A DNA stretch of 64,000 nucleotides, taken from positions 620,001 to 684,000 of the forward strand of contig NZ_JAIEUJ010000001.1 in assembly GCF_019802285.1 (NCBI RefSeq). Direction: 5' to 3'. This DNA is from Novilysobacter antarcticus (lineage in GTDB: Bacteria > Pseudomonadota > Gammaproteobacteria > Xanthomonadales > Xanthomonadaceae). Below are positions 45,052 through 54,437 of the stretch, piece by piece; the first letter of the stretch is position 1, and the number at the start of each line of letters is the position of its first letter. Both the position numbers and the translations under genes were made by a program. The notes below the pieces were generated by a model. That model had not been told where the DNA came from. It did not search any database and saw only the letters and a list, made by a program, of their open reading frames with translations.

Positions 45052-46230
45052 ATGGAGTTCATCAGCGAGTGGTTCTGGTTCTTTGTGCTGGTGCCCGTGG
45101 CCGCGCTTGCGGGCTGGGTGGTGGGTCGCCGCGGTGGCGAAAGGCACAGCACGACCCAGGTCAGCCGGCTCTCCACCACCTACTTCCGCGGCCTCAACTA
45201 CTTGCTCAATGAACAGCCGGACAAGGCCATCGAGCTTTTCCTTCATATCGCCGAACTCGACAAGGACACCTTCGAGACCCAGGTGGCACTGGGCCACCTG
45301 TTCCGGCGGCGTGGCGAGGTCGACCGTGCCATCCGCCTGCACCAGGCGCTCGTGCAACGTCCCGGCCTGAGCGACCAACAGAAGGTGCAGGCCCTGCTGG
45401 CGCTGGGCGAGGATTACATGAAGTCCGGACTTCTGGATCGCGCGGAAACCGTGTTCAGCGATTTGGTCGATCTGGACATGCGCGCGCCACTCGCGCTGCG
45501 CCACCTGATCAACATCTACCAGTCCGAGCGCGAATGGGACAAGGCGATTGAAAATGCCCAGCGCTACGAGGCCGCGACCGGCGAGTCGATGGGCAAGTTG
45601 ATCGGCCAGTTTGAATGCGAGTTGGCCGATCGCCACCGCGCGGCAGGCGACGTTGCTGCGGCGCGCGCTGCAGTCGCACGTGCGTATCAGGCGGATGCCA
45701 ATTCGGTGCGTGCCGGGATGCTGGAAGGGCGGCTCGAGGTGGAATCGGGCAATGATGCCGGAGCGATTCGCGCCTTTGAGCGGGTTGCACGAACCGACCC
45801 CGACTACCTGCCCGAGGTAATGCCGGCGCTGCTGTCGTGCTATGAACGCACCGGTGACGGCTCAGGTGCGCGGGCGTTTCTTTCCGAAATGTGCGAGCAC
45901 TATCGCGGTATTGCCCCGGTCCTGGCGCTGACGAAAATGGTGGAGAGCCAGGACGGTGTTCCTGCGGCCCGCGCCTACCTGGCCAATGAGCTCAAGGACC
46001 GACCGTCGGTACGTGGCGAGGCGGCACTGATGGAGCTGAGCATCGCTGAAGGCGCCGATCCACTGGCGACGCTGCACGACCTGAAACACATCACCGAGCA
46101 GCTGCTGGTCCGCAACCCCAGCTACCGCTGCAATCATTGCGGTTTCGGCGCACGCAGCCATCACTGGCAATGCCCGAGCTGCAAGGAGTGGGGCACCGTC
46201 AAGCCGCTCCTGAACTACGCGGTGGTGTGA
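45052..46230 (+). CDS. lapB: Lipopolysaccharide assembly protein B (LapB/YciM)
   Basis: A 392-residue adaptor that brings LpxC to FtsH and couples LPS synthesis to transport. An N-terminal membrane anchor (residues 5-23) is followed by nine or so TPR repeats (about 40-350; for example RGLNYLLNEQPDKAIELFLH and LGHLFRRRGEVDRAIRLHQ). The C-terminal rubredoxin-like metal site is YRCNHCGF and WQCPSCKEWGT (Cys-x2-Cys twice), tightly packed on the TPR domain in E. coli LapB. The length matches the E. coli protein (389). Directly downstream are genes for envelope sugar metabolism. Confidence 0.95.
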   Translation: MEFISEWFWFFVLVPVAALAGWVVGRRGGERHSTTQVSRLSTTYFRGLNYLLNEQPDKAIELFLHIAELDKDTFETQVALGHLFRRRGEVDRAIRLHQALVQRPGLSDQQKVQALLALGEDYMKSGLLDRAETVFSDLVDLDMRAPLALRHLINIYQSEREWDKAIENAQRYEAATGESMGKLIGQFECELADRHRAAGDVAAARAAVARAYQADANSVRAGMLEGRLEVESGNDAGAIRAFERVARTDPDYLPEVMPALLSCYERTGDGSGARAFLSEMCEHYRGIAPVLALTKMVESQDGVPAARAYLANELKDRPSVRGEAALMELSIAEGADPLATLHDLKHITEQLLVRNPSYRCNHCGFGARSHHWQCPSCKEWGTVKPLLNYAVV

Positions 46231-46234
46231 CCTG

Positions 46235-47215
46235 TTGGTCTTCTGGTTGCTCCTGCACTTTCTGGTCGCGGCCGCGGGGACCCTGCTGGCGCGTCGCTAC
46301 GCGCTGGAGCGCGATCTTCTTGACCACCCGGGAGACCGGCGCAGCCACGATGTGGCAACCCCACGCGGCGGCGGTATCGCCATCGTTGTCGCCGTGTTGG
46401 TCGCGGTCGTGGCGCTGGCGATGCGGGATCCTTCGCAACGCTGGTTGTTGGGTGGGTTCGGCGCCGGCCTGCTGATGGTCGCGACCGTTGGCATGTTGGA
46501 TGACCATCGGCCGTTGCCGGCCAGCCTGCGCCTGGCCGTCCACGCGGTCGCCGGACTGGTTCTGGCGGTCAGCGTGCAGATGGCGTCCGGCAACCCGTGG
46601 CTGGCCGTCCTTGCGTTGGTATCCGCGATCGCGCTGACCAACGTCTGGAACTTCATGGACGGTATCAATGGTCTTGCCGCCAGCCAGGCACTGCTGGTAG
46701 CGCTGGCGCTGGCCTGCGTGCTGGGCGGCACGTGGGGCCTTCTGGCGGGCGCGCTGGCCGCGGCCTGTGCCGGCTTCCTGCCGTTCAACTTCCCAAGGGC
46801 ACGGATATTTCTCGGCGATGGTGGCAGCGGCGGAATCGGCTTCTGCCTCGCCGGGCTGGGAACGGTTGCGGCAATGGCCGATGACGCGGCCGCTCTCTGG
46901 CTGCTGCTGCCCCTGTCCGCGTTCCTGGTGGATGCCAGCCTGACCCTGCTGCTGCGAATGGTTCAGCGGGAACGATGGTGGGAGGCGCATACTCGCCACG
47001 CTTATCAGGCATGGGCTCGAGCGACCGGACACACAAGGGTCACATTGGCCTACGCATCATGGACGGCGACGACTGTCGCCGTGATGATCGTGCTGCGCGC
47101 AACGCCGGTTTCTTTGGCGCTGGTGGCGTGTGTTGTCACGTATCTGGTCGCATCGGTAGCCTGGTGGCGGCTTGAGCGAATGGAATCGCATGTAAAAACA
47201 ATAGGTGACAAATGA
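46235..47215 (+). CDS. WecA-like undecaprenyl-phosphate glycosyl-1-phosphate transferase
   Basis: A 326-residue polytopic membrane enzyme of the MraY/WecA (glycosyltransferase 4) family. It transfers a sugar-1-phosphate onto undecaprenyl phosphate and so starts O-antigen or exopolysaccharide units. Diagnostic cytoplasmic motifs are the HDVATPRGGGIAI segment, MLDDH, NVWNFMDGINGLAASQ with its Asp, and FLGDGGSGGIGF. Ten or eleven membrane helices are predicted. The start is a TTG at 46235, five bases after the lapB stop, with no better ATG nearby. It overlaps the next gene, a WbpM-type dehydratase, by four bases (ATGA). The sugar specificity, probably a UDP-HexNAc derivative, is inferred. Confidence 0.87.
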   Translation: MVFWLLLHFLVAAAGTLLARRYALERDLLDHPGDRRSHDVATPRGGGIAIVVAVLVAVVALAMRDPSQRWLLGGFGAGLLMVATVGMLDDHRPLPASLRLAVHAVAGLVLAVSVQMASGNPWLAVLALVSAIALTNVWNFMDGINGLAASQALLVALALACVLGGTWGLLAGALAAACAGFLPFNFPRARIFLGDGGSGGIGFCLAGLGTVAAMADDAAALWLLLPLSAFLVDASLTLLLRMVQRERWWEAHTRHAYQAWARATGHTRVTLAYASWTATTVAVMIVLRATPVSLALVACVVTYLVASVAWWRLERMESHVKTIGDK

Positions 47216-49125
47216 CTAGATGGCGTGAGCGGTGGTCCGGCGCGGTGCCACGTTCGGCAGTGGTAGTGCACGACCTTGCAATGGTTTGGATCGTGTGGGT
47301 GGTCCTGCATCGGGTTCGCTACGGTGTGATGGTGTCGCCACCCGAATTGCCGCTGTGGTCAACAGAGATCGCGATGGTGCTGGCCGCTCAGGGGCTGGTG
47401 TTCTGGCAGGTGGGCCTCTATCGCGGGCTGTGGCGCTTCGCCAGCGTTCCCGACCTATGGAATATCTTCAAGGCGTGTGCACTCGGCCTGTTTGCGATCG
47501 TCCTCGGTTTGTTTCTCTACAACCGTCTCGAGCTCGTCTCCCGCACCGTGCTGATGATGTACCCGTTCGTGCTGATGGGCATGCTCGGCGCACCGCGTCT
47601 GCTTTATCGCGCCTGGAAGGACAGCAACAGCGACCATACGGATGCGGCATCCGTACGTATCCTGATCCTTGGTGCCGGCCATGCGGGCGATGCGCTGGTG
47701 CGTGACCTGCGCCGTCTCGGCTCGTATCAGCCTGTTGGCTTCCTGGATGATGCACGCCGGCTTCGCGGCAGCAAGGTCCAGGGCATTCCGGTTCTTGGCG
47801 GCGTGGAGGAGGTGGCTGAAATTGCCCGCGAGACCGCGGCGCGACTTCTGGTCATCGCGATGCCCTCGGCAAGCGCCAACGAAATGCAACGCGTCGTCGC
47901 CGCGTGTGAACGCTCCGGCTTGCCGTTCCGGATGGTGCCCCGACTGCGCGACACGCTTGAGGGTCGATCCCTGCCGGGGCAGTTGAAGGAAGTCGCCATT
48001 GAGGACCTGCTTGGACGCCAGCAGGTGCTGCCCGACTGGAAGGCGATTCGAAGCTGGCTGGGTGCGCGCTCGGTGCTGGTCACCGGCGCAGGTGGCTCGG
48101 TCGGCTCGGAGCTGTGCCGGCAATGCGCGCGCCACGGTGCACGACGCATTGCGATGGTGGAACAGGACGAATTCGCGCTGATAACGGTACTGGCCAGTCT
48201 GCGCCGGGACTTTCCGGATCTCGACTACATCCCGGTACTTGGCGATTGCGGGGATCCGGCGGTTATCCGGCACGCACTCGACGCCTCCCAGCCCGAAGCT
48301 GTTTTCCACGCCGCTGCCTACAAACAGGTGCCACTGCTGGAGACGCAGTTGCGCGAAGCCGTTCGCAACAATGTGCTGGCGACGGAGACTGTGGCTCGCG
48401 CCTGCCGCGAGGCGGAGGTGGGCACCTTCGTGTTGATCTCGACCGACAAGGCGGTGGATCCAGGCAACATTCTGGGCGCCACCAAGCGTCTGGGTGAAAT
48501 GGTCTGTCAGTCGTTGGTGGATCCGCGCAGCACCCGGTTCGTCACCGTGCGGTTCGGCAACGTACTCGATTCGGCGGGTAGTGTCGTGCCCCTGTTTCGT
48601 GAGCAGATCCGCCAAGGTGGGCCGGTCACCGTTACCGACCCGGAAGTAACGCGTTACTTCATGACGATCCCGGAAGCCTGCCAGCTGATCCTGCAGGCGT
48701 CGGCCATTGGCAGCCAGGAGGCAATCTACACCCTCGACATGGGCGAGCCGGTGCCGATCCGGGTCCTTGCCGAACAGATGATCCGCCTGGCCGGAAAGCA
48801 GCCAGGGCGGGATGTCGCGATTGTCTACACCGGCCTGCGGGCGGGCGAGAAGCTGCACGAAACCCTGTTCCACGCCGATGAGCGCTACCGTGCTACCGCG
48901 CATCCCAAGATCCTCCAGGCGGAGCCGCGCGCCGTGGTAGCCAGTGAGATCCACCAAGCCCTTGAGCGGCTGCGCGATGCCGTCGGCCGCTATGACCTGT
49001 CCGCGCTGGACATCGTCCTGCGGCGCACGGTTCCCGAATTCCAGCCGATCGGCTCGCATGCAGCGCCGGTCGCGGCTCCCACCACTGTGGTGGCGTTCCC
49101 CTCCCACGCTTCAAGGAAGAATTGA
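47212..49125 (+). CDS. WbpM/CapD-type nucleotide-sugar 4,6-dehydratase
   Basis: A 637-residue membrane-bound SDR enzyme. The N-terminal half has four transmembrane helices (about 15-145), then a Rossmann domain (ILILGAGHAGDALVRDL). The C-terminal half is the catalytic SDR domain: TGAGGSVGSELCRQ binds NAD(P), HAAAYKQVPLLE follows, and STDKAVDPGNILGATKR holds the active site. In this large-enzyme class the Tyr of YxxxK is replaced by Met or a similar residue. WbpM and relatives convert UDP-GlcNAc to UDP-4-keto-6-deoxy sugars for O-antigens such as UDP-QuiNAc or bacillosamine. Overlaps with the transferase before it and galU after it show one operon. Confidence 0.88.
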   Translation: MTRWRERWSGAVPRSAVVVHDLAMVWIVWVVLHRVRYGVMVSPPELPLWSTEIAMVLAAQGLVFWQVGLYRGLWRFASVPDLWNIFKACALGLFAIVLGLFLYNRLELVSRTVLMMYPFVLMGMLGAPRLLYRAWKDSNSDHTDAASVRILILGAGHAGDALVRDLRRLGSYQPVGFLDDARRLRGSKVQGIPVLGGVEEVAEIARETAARLLVIAMPSASANEMQRVVAACERSGLPFRMVPRLRDTLEGRSLPGQLKEVAIEDLLGRQQVLPDWKAIRSWLGARSVLVTGAGGSVGSELCRQCARHGARRIAMVEQDEFALITVLASLRRDFPDLDYIPVLGDCGDPAVIRHALDASQPEAVFHAAAYKQVPLLETQLREAVRNNVLATETVARACREAEVGTFVLISTDKAVDPGNILGATKRLGEMVCQSLVDPRSTRFVTVRFGNVLDSAGSVVPLFREQIRQGGPVTVTDPEVTRYFMTIPEACQLILQASAIGSQEAIYTLDMGEPVPIRVLAEQMIRLAGKQPGRDVAIVYTGLRAGEKLHETLFHADERYRATAHPKILQAEPRAVVASEIHQALERLRDAVGRYDLSALDIVLRRTVPEFQPIGSHAAPVAAPTTVVAFPSHASRKN

Positions 49126-50024
49126 TGTCCCAACGCATTCGCAAAGCGGTATTCCCGGTCGCAGGTCTTGGAACCCGTTTCCTTCCCGCTACCAAAACGG
49201 TGCCCAAGGAGATGCTGCCGATCATCGATCGGCCACTCATCCAGTACGCAGTCGATGAAGCGATCGAGGCCGGTTGCGACACGCTCGTGTTCGTGACCAA
49301 CCGCTACAAGCACGCCGTGGCCGATTACTTCGACAAGGCCTACGAGCTGGAAGACAAGCTGGAGGCGGCAGGGAAGCTTGAGCAACTGGAGCTGGTGCGC
49401 AACCCGCTTCCCCCGGGAGTGAGGGCGGTGTTCGTCACCCAGACCGAAGCGCTGGGTCTCGGGCACGCGGTACTGTGCGCCAAACCGGTGATCGGCAATG
49501 AACCGTTTGCGGTCATTCTTCCGGACGACCTGATCTGGAACCGCGGCGCAGGCGCATTGAAGCAGATGGCCGACGCCGCCGAAGCCAGCGGCTCCAGCGT
49601 CATCGCGGTGCAGGATGTGGAGCGGGAAAAGACCGGTAGCTACGGCATCGTCGCCACGGACGAATTCACCGGCAGGCAGGCGCGCATCCGCGCGATCGTC
49701 GAGAAGCCCAGTCCGGCTGATGCTCCCAGCACCTTGGCCGTGGTCGGTCGTTACGTGCTCAGTCCACGGATTTTCGAGCTACTGGAAGGCACGACCCCGG
49801 GGTCAGGTGGCGAGATACAGCTGACTGATGCCATCGCCACGCTGCTGGTCGAGGAGGCGGTAGACGCCTACCGGTTCCAGGGAACGCGTTTCGATTGCGG
49901 CACCCATCTGGGATTGATTGGCGCCACCATCCGCTATGCGCTGGACCACGAGAAGATCAGCGAGGCGGCGCAGGGAATGATGCGCGAGGCATTGAATGAA
50001 ATGGGTCTGCGCGAACTGGAGTAG
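49125..50024 (+). CDS. galU: UTP--glucose-1-phosphate uridylyltransferase
   Basis: Makes UDP-glucose from UTP and glucose-1-phosphate for LPS core, exopolysaccharide and periplasmic glucans. It has 299 residues. The N-terminal FPVAGLGTRFLPATKTVPKE is the nucleotide-binding and metal motif. IIDRPLIQYAVDEA, LPDDLIWN and VEKPSPADAPS are the usual GalU signatures. Its ATG shares a base with the dehydratase stop (TGATG), and AAGGAAG provides the ribosome-binding site. In Xanthomonas, galU is needed for EPS and LPS. A terminator follows. Confidence 0.96.
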   Translation: MSQRIRKAVFPVAGLGTRFLPATKTVPKEMLPIIDRPLIQYAVDEAIEAGCDTLVFVTNRYKHAVADYFDKAYELEDKLEAAGKLEQLELVRNPLPPGVRAVFVTQTEALGLGHAVLCAKPVIGNEPFAVILPDDLIWNRGAGALKQMADAAEASGSSVIAVQDVEREKTGSYGIVATDEFTGRQARIRAIVEKPSPADAPSTLAVVGRYVLSPRIFELLEGTTPGSGGEIQLTDAIATLLVEEAVDAYRFQGTRFDCGTHLGLIGATIRYALDHEKISEAAQGMMREALNEMGLRELE

Positions 50025-50082
50025 GAGTCGCCGCTGCTGCATGCGGTACTCCCGCGCAAACCATGGTTGATGGCGATAAATA

Positions 50083-50125
50083 GCGAAGGGAGCCGCGCAT
50101 TGGCGCTCGGCTCCCTTCGCCTTTT
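50083..50125. terminator. Strong terminator between galU and fadA
   Basis: A 13-base perfect stem GCGAAGGGAGCCG (50083-50095)/CGGCTCCCTTCGC (50108-50120) with an internal CGC/GCG mini-stem, followed by CTTTT. It lies between convergent genes and should terminate galU transcripts. Confidence 0.85.
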
Positions 50126-50128
50126 GGC

Positions 50129-51331
50129 CTACAGGGCTTCGAAGATGCCCGCAGCGCCCATGCCGGTGCCGATACACATGGTCACCAGGCCGTACTTCTG
50201 CTGACGTCGGCGCATCCCGTGCAGGATCGTCGCGGTGCGGACCGCTCCGGTCGCGCCCAGCGGATGGCCAAGGGCAATTGCTCCACCCAGCGGGTTCACC
50301 TTGGAGGGATCCAGCTCGCTGTCACGGATTACGGCCAGCGCCTGCGCCGCAAACGCCTCGTTCAGCTCGATCCAGTCGATCTGGTCCTTGGTCAAGCCGG
50401 CTTGCTTGAGCGCCTTGGGAATCGCCGCTATCGGGCCGATCCCCATGACTTCCGGTCGCACCCCGGCAACGGAGAAGCTGACGAAACGTGCCAGCGGCAT
50501 GAGGCCATAATCCTTGATGGCCTGGGCCGAGGCCAGCAGGATCGCCCCCGCGCCGTCAGACATCTGCGAGCTGTTGCCCGCAGTCACGGTGCCCCCGAAC
50601 TGCCCGTTGCGGAACACCGGGCGCAACTTGGCCAGCCCTTCGATCGTGGAGCCGGCGCGCGGGCCCTCGTCGGTGTCCACCAGCGTGCGCTTCTCGCGGA
50701 TGCTGTCGCGCTCAAGGTCGGGCAGGTGGGAGACGACCTCCAGCGGGCTGATCTCATCGCGGAATTCACCGGCTTCGATCGCCGCCAGCGCCTTGAGATG
50801 CGATTCCAGTGCGAACGCATCCTGGTCCTCGCGGCTGACCTTCCACTCTTCGGCGACCTTCTCGGCGGTGATTCCCATGCCGTAGGCGATATTGACGTGG
50901 TCGTCCTTGAACACGTTGGGCGAGAGCGCAACCTTGTTGCCCATCATCGGCACCATCGTCATCGACTCGGTGCCACCGGCCAGCATCAGGTCCGCGTTGC
51001 CGAGTCGGATCTGGTCGGCCGCCAGCGCCACCGCCTGCAGACCGGAGGAGCAGAAGCGGTTGATGGTCTGGGCGGCGATCGTGTTGGGCAGGCCCGCCAG
51101 CAGCACGCCGATGCGCGCCACGTTCATCCCTTGCTCGCCCTCAGGCATCGCGCAGCCGATGATCGCGTCATCGATCCGGTTCACGTCGATCCCCGGCGCC
51201 TGGGCGATGACGGCCTTGAGCACGTGGGCGAGCATGTCGTCGGGCCGTGTATTGCGGAACGCGCCGCGAGCCTTGGCAACCGGAGTCCGGGTGGCGGCGA
51301 CGATGTAGGCGTCTTGTACTTGCTTGGTCAT
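50129..51331 (-). CDS. fadA: Acetyl-CoA C-acyltransferase (3-ketoacyl-CoA thiolase)
   Basis: Thiolase for the last step of beta-oxidation: 3-ketoacyl-CoA plus CoA gives acetyl-CoA and a shortened acyl-CoA. It has 400 residues. The active-site nucleophile Cys is in NRFCSSGLQAV (about residue 93). The His is in NPLGGAIALGHPLGATG, the second Cys is in VTMCIGTGMGAAGIF, and NEAFAAQ completes the site. It lies 20 bases after the fadB-type gene, so the two form the usual trifunctional pair. A biosynthetic thiolase is less likely because of the partner gene. Confidence 0.95.
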   Translation of the reverse strand: MTKQVQDAYIVAATRTPVAKARGAFRNTRPDDMLAHVLKAVIAQAPGIDVNRIDDAIIGCAMPEGEQGMNVARIGVLLAGLPNTIAAQTINRFCSSGLQAVALAADQIRLGNADLMLAGGTESMTMVPMMGNKVALSPNVFKDDHVNIAYGMGITAEKVAEEWKVSREDQDAFALESHLKALAAIEAGEFRDEISPLEVVSHLPDLERDSIREKRTLVDTDEGPRAGSTIEGLAKLRPVFRNGQFGGTVTAGNSSQMSDGAGAILLASAQAIKDYGLMPLARFVSFSVAGVRPEVMGIGPIAAIPKALKQAGLTKDQIDWIELNEAFAAQALAVIRDSELDPSKVNPLGGAIALGHPLGATGAVRTATILHGMRRRQQKYGLVTMCIGTGMGAAGIFEAL

Positions 51332-51351
51332 GGTGTTGTCCTCGTCGTCAC

Positions 51352-53727
51352 TCAGTTGCGCAGGGGTTTGCCGGTCTTGAGCATGTGGGCCACGCGTGCC
51401 TGGGTCTTGGGCAGCTGCGCCAGCTCAATAAAATTCTCGCGTTCCAGTTTCAGCAGCCACTCCTCGTCCACAAGCGAGCCACGGTCCACTTCGCCGCCGC
51501 ACATGACGGTGGCAATGCGGCTGGCGATCTCATAATCGTGCTCGGAGATGAAACGGCCCTCGAGCATGTTCACCAGCAGCATCTTGAAGGTGGCTATGCC
51601 GACATCGCCTGCCACCTGGATCCGGCGAGCGGGCAGGGGCGGCCGGTAGCCGGATTCGGCCAATGCGCGAGCCTGCGCCTTGGCGACGTGAAGCAGTTCG
51701 AAGGCATTGAAAACGACCACGTCGTCTTCGCGCGCCAGTTCGAGCGATTTGGCCTCGATCGCCGAAGTGGCCACCTTGGCCATGGCGATGGTCTCGAACA
51801 CGTTTTTGAGTTCGGCGAAGACATCACCGTTCGGCCCGGCGGCATCGGAAGCGCGCACCGCGAGCTCCTTCAGGCCACCGCCGGCGGGCAGCAGCCCGAC
51901 CCCGGCTTCCACCAGCCCGACGTAGCTCTCCAGTCCGAACACGGTGCGCGCCGCATGCATCTGGAATTCGCAGCCGCCACCCAATGCCAGACCCCGCACC
52001 GCGGCTACGACCGGTACCAACGAGTACTTGATCCTTTGGCTGGTGCGCTGGAAGTTGGCGACCATGGACTCGAAGCCCTTGATGTCTTTCGCCTGCAGCA
52101 ATCCCAGCGCGCCCGACAGGTCGGCACCGGCGGAGAAAGGCTCCTTGGCCTGCCAGATCACCAGCCCGGAGAAATCCTTCTCGGCGCGGGAAATGGCCTC
52201 TTGCAGGCCATCGAGCACCTGGTCGGACACGGTGTTCATCTTGGTCTTGAAGCTGACCACGGCGATGTCGTCGCCTTCGTCGGCCCACATGCGAACGCCG
52301 TCGTTCTCGAAAACGGTGCGCCCCTGCGACGGCTTCTCACCGAGCAGCGCGTCGGGGAACCGCTGTCGCGCATACACCGGGTTGGACGAACGCGGCACGA
52401 TGGTGTCGCGGCCCGGGCTGTAGCTGCCATCGGCGACGTGGACACCCTCGCGGCCGTCAAAGACCCAGTCGGGCAGGGTGGCGTTGCTCATCGCATGGCC
52501 CGCGACGATGTCCTCGGCGATCCAGTCAGCCACCTGCTTCCAGCCCGCTGCCTGCCAGCTCTCGAACGGACCGACCGACCAGCCATAGCCCCAGCGCATT
52601 GCCAGGTCGACGTCGCGCGCGGTCTCGGCAATATCCTTCAGATGGAACGCGCTGTAGTGGAAGGTGTCGCGGAAGCACGCCCACAGGAACTTCGCCTGCG
52701 GGTGTTCGCTGGCGCGCAGGGCGGCGAACTTCTTCGCCGGATCGCGTTCCTTCAGCAGTGCGGCGACTTCAGCATCCGCCTCCTGGACGGACGGACGGTA
52801 GTCCTGCGCCTCCAGGTCCAGCACCAGGATTTCCTTGCCCTTGCGGGTGTAGAAACCCGCGCCGGTCTTGGCACCCAAAGCGCCTTTCTCGACCAGCGCC
52901 GCGAGCCACTTAGGTGCCTTGAAGTACTTGTGCCACGGATCATCGGGCAGGGTGTCGGCCATGGTCTTGATGACATGCATCATCGTGTCCAGCCCGACCA
53001 CGTCGGCCGTCCGGTAGGTCGCCGATTTCGGCCTCCCGATAGCGGGCCCGGTCAGCGCATCCACGGTATCGAAGCCCAGCCCGAGCTGCTCGGTGTGATG
53101 CATCGCGGTCAGCATCGAGAACACGCCGACGCGGTTACCAATGAAGTTCGGTGTGTCCTTGGCGATGACGACGCCCTTGCCCAACGTGGTGGTCAGGAAG
53201 GTCTCCAGCGACTCAAGTACGCTGGCGTCCGTCGTGCGCGCCGGAATCAGTTCCGCCAGGTGCATGTAACGCGGCGGATTGAAGAAGTGCACGCCGCAGA
53301 AGCGGTGACGCAACTGCTCCGGCAGCACTTCTGCGAGCTTGTTGATGCCAAGGCCGGACGTGTTGCTTGCCAGCACCGCGTGGTCCGCGACGTGCGGGGC
53401 AATCTTGCGGTACAGGTCCTGTTTCCAGTCCATCCGCTCGGCGATGGCTTCGATGATCAGGTCGCAGTCGGCGAGCCGCTCCAGTCCCGTCTCGTAGTTG
53501 GCGGCCGTGATGCGGCCGGCAAGACGCTTGTCGGCGAGTGGAGCGGGACTGAGCTTGGCGAGGTTGGCGATTGCCTTGTCGACGATGCCATCCGGATTGC
53601 CTTCCTTGGCCGGCAAATCGAACAGCACCGTATCGACCCCGGCATTGGTCAGGTGCGCAGCAATCTGTGCGCCCATGACGCCAGCGCCCAAAACGGCCGC
53701 GCGACGGACAAGTAGTTTATTAGACAT
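51352..53727 (-). CDS. 3-hydroxyacyl-CoA dehydrogenase/enoyl-CoA hydratase, FadN-type domain order
   Basis: A 791-residue multifunctional beta-oxidation protein. The N-terminal NAD-binding dehydrogenase domain starts at once (VLGAGVMGAQIAAHL, residues 12-26) and continues with SGLGINKLAEVLP, NPPRYMHLAELIP and FIGNRVG. The C-terminal third (about 480-720) is a crotonase domain (GADLSGALG and ALGGGCEFQMHAAR, with the oxyanion loop glycines). This order (dehydrogenase then hydratase) matches Bacillus FadN and actinobacterial types and is the reverse of E. coli FadB. The ATG at 53727 has GGAG nine bases upstream. It is the middle gene of a tetR-fad-fadA operon. Confidence 0.93.
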   Translation of the reverse strand: MSNKLLVRRAAVLGAGVMGAQIAAHLTNAGVDTVLFDLPAKEGNPDGIVDKAIANLAKLSPAPLADKRLAGRITAANYETGLERLADCDLIIEAIAERMDWKQDLYRKIAPHVADHAVLASNTSGLGINKLAEVLPEQLRHRFCGVHFFNPPRYMHLAELIPARTTDASVLESLETFLTTTLGKGVVIAKDTPNFIGNRVGVFSMLTAMHHTEQLGLGFDTVDALTGPAIGRPKSATYRTADVVGLDTMMHVIKTMADTLPDDPWHKYFKAPKWLAALVEKGALGAKTGAGFYTRKGKEILVLDLEAQDYRPSVQEADAEVAALLKERDPAKKFAALRASEHPQAKFLWACFRDTFHYSAFHLKDIAETARDVDLAMRWGYGWSVGPFESWQAAGWKQVADWIAEDIVAGHAMSNATLPDWVFDGREGVHVADGSYSPGRDTIVPRSSNPVYARQRFPDALLGEKPSQGRTVFENDGVRMWADEGDDIAVVSFKTKMNTVSDQVLDGLQEAISRAEKDFSGLVIWQAKEPFSAGADLSGALGLLQAKDIKGFESMVANFQRTSQRIKYSLVPVVAAVRGLALGGGCEFQMHAARTVFGLESYVGLVEAGVGLLPAGGGLKELAVRASDAAGPNGDVFAELKNVFETIAMAKVATSAIEAKSLELAREDDVVVFNAFELLHVAKAQARALAESGYRPPLPARRIQVAGDVGIATFKMLLVNMLEGRFISEHDYEIASRIATVMCGGEVDRGSLVDEEWLLKLERENFIELAQLPKTQARVAHMLKTGKPLRN

Positions 53728-53765
53728 AACTTGTAACTCCTTGATTGGATTGTCTATGTCAAGCA

Positions 53766-54386
53766 TCAGTCTTTGAATCCGGCCGCGGCAAAGCGGATGA
53801 GTTCACGTGCCGCCCGTTCCGCGTGGCTCTTCTCCTGCACCCCGCCGGGGCGCTTGATAAGGCCGAAGTCGGCCATGGCGTAGGTCAAGGCTCCAGCGAG
53901 GAAGTCCAGTCGCCAGTACAGCTCCTCTTTGCTCAGGTCCGGCAGGCAGGCCCCAATGGCACGCGCGAAATCGCGCAGTACGTGGCCATAGCGCTCGGAC
54001 AGGAACGTGCGTAAACCGTCGTTCTTTTCCGCGTAGGCGCGGGCGATAACCCGTACAAACGCGGCGCCGCCCTGGCGGTGCAGGGCAACGGCAAGCGCGG
54101 GTTCGATAAAGGCCGCGAGGATTGGCTCCAGATCGCCGGGATGCTCATCCAGCGCGGTTTTCAGCGCCCGCAGGCGGTGGGCGCTCATCTCGTCCATGCG
54201 TCGCCGGAACACCTCGTTGACGAGGTTCTCCTTGCTGCCGAAGTGGTAGTTGACCGCTGCGATGTTGACGTCGGCGCGTCCAGTGACCTGACGCAGGGAG
54301 GTGCCCGAGAACCCGTGTTGGGCGAACAGCTCCTCCGCCGCCGTCAGGATGCGGTCCTTGGTGGAGAACTGGGTATTGGAAGACAT
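53766..54386 (-). CDS. TetR-family regulator, PsrA-like
   Basis: A 206-residue TetR regulator. The N-terminal helix-turn-helix (residues 10-58) reads KDRILTAAEELFAQHGFSG, then TSLRQVTGRADVNIAAVNYHFGSKENL, close to the PsrA/FadR-type acyl-CoA-responsive TetR group. The C-terminal half is an alpha-helical ligand-binding domain. It is upstream of and co-directional with fadB and fadA (38 bases to fadB). A CAAAC-N4-GTTTG palindrome lies 52-65 bases before its start, matching the PsrA operator. Together these indicate an autoregulated fatty-acid-degradation repressor released by long-chain acyl-CoA or fatty acid. The ligand is inferred. A longer start at 54440 would overlap that operator. Confidence 0.85.
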   Translation of the reverse strand: MSSNTQFSTKDRILTAAEELFAQHGFSGTSLRQVTGRADVNIAAVNYHFGSKENLVNEVFRRRMDEMSAHRLRALKTALDEHPGDLEPILAAFIEPALAVALHRQGGAAFVRVIARAYAEKNDGLRTFLSERYGHVLRDFARAIGACLPDLSKEELYWRLDFLAGALTYAMADFGLIKRPGGVQEKSHAERAARELIRFAAAGFKD

Positions 54387-54437
54387 GGGGACATCCAATC
54401 TGGCGCGATTGCCGGAGCAAATGCGGAAAGGGTGAAT

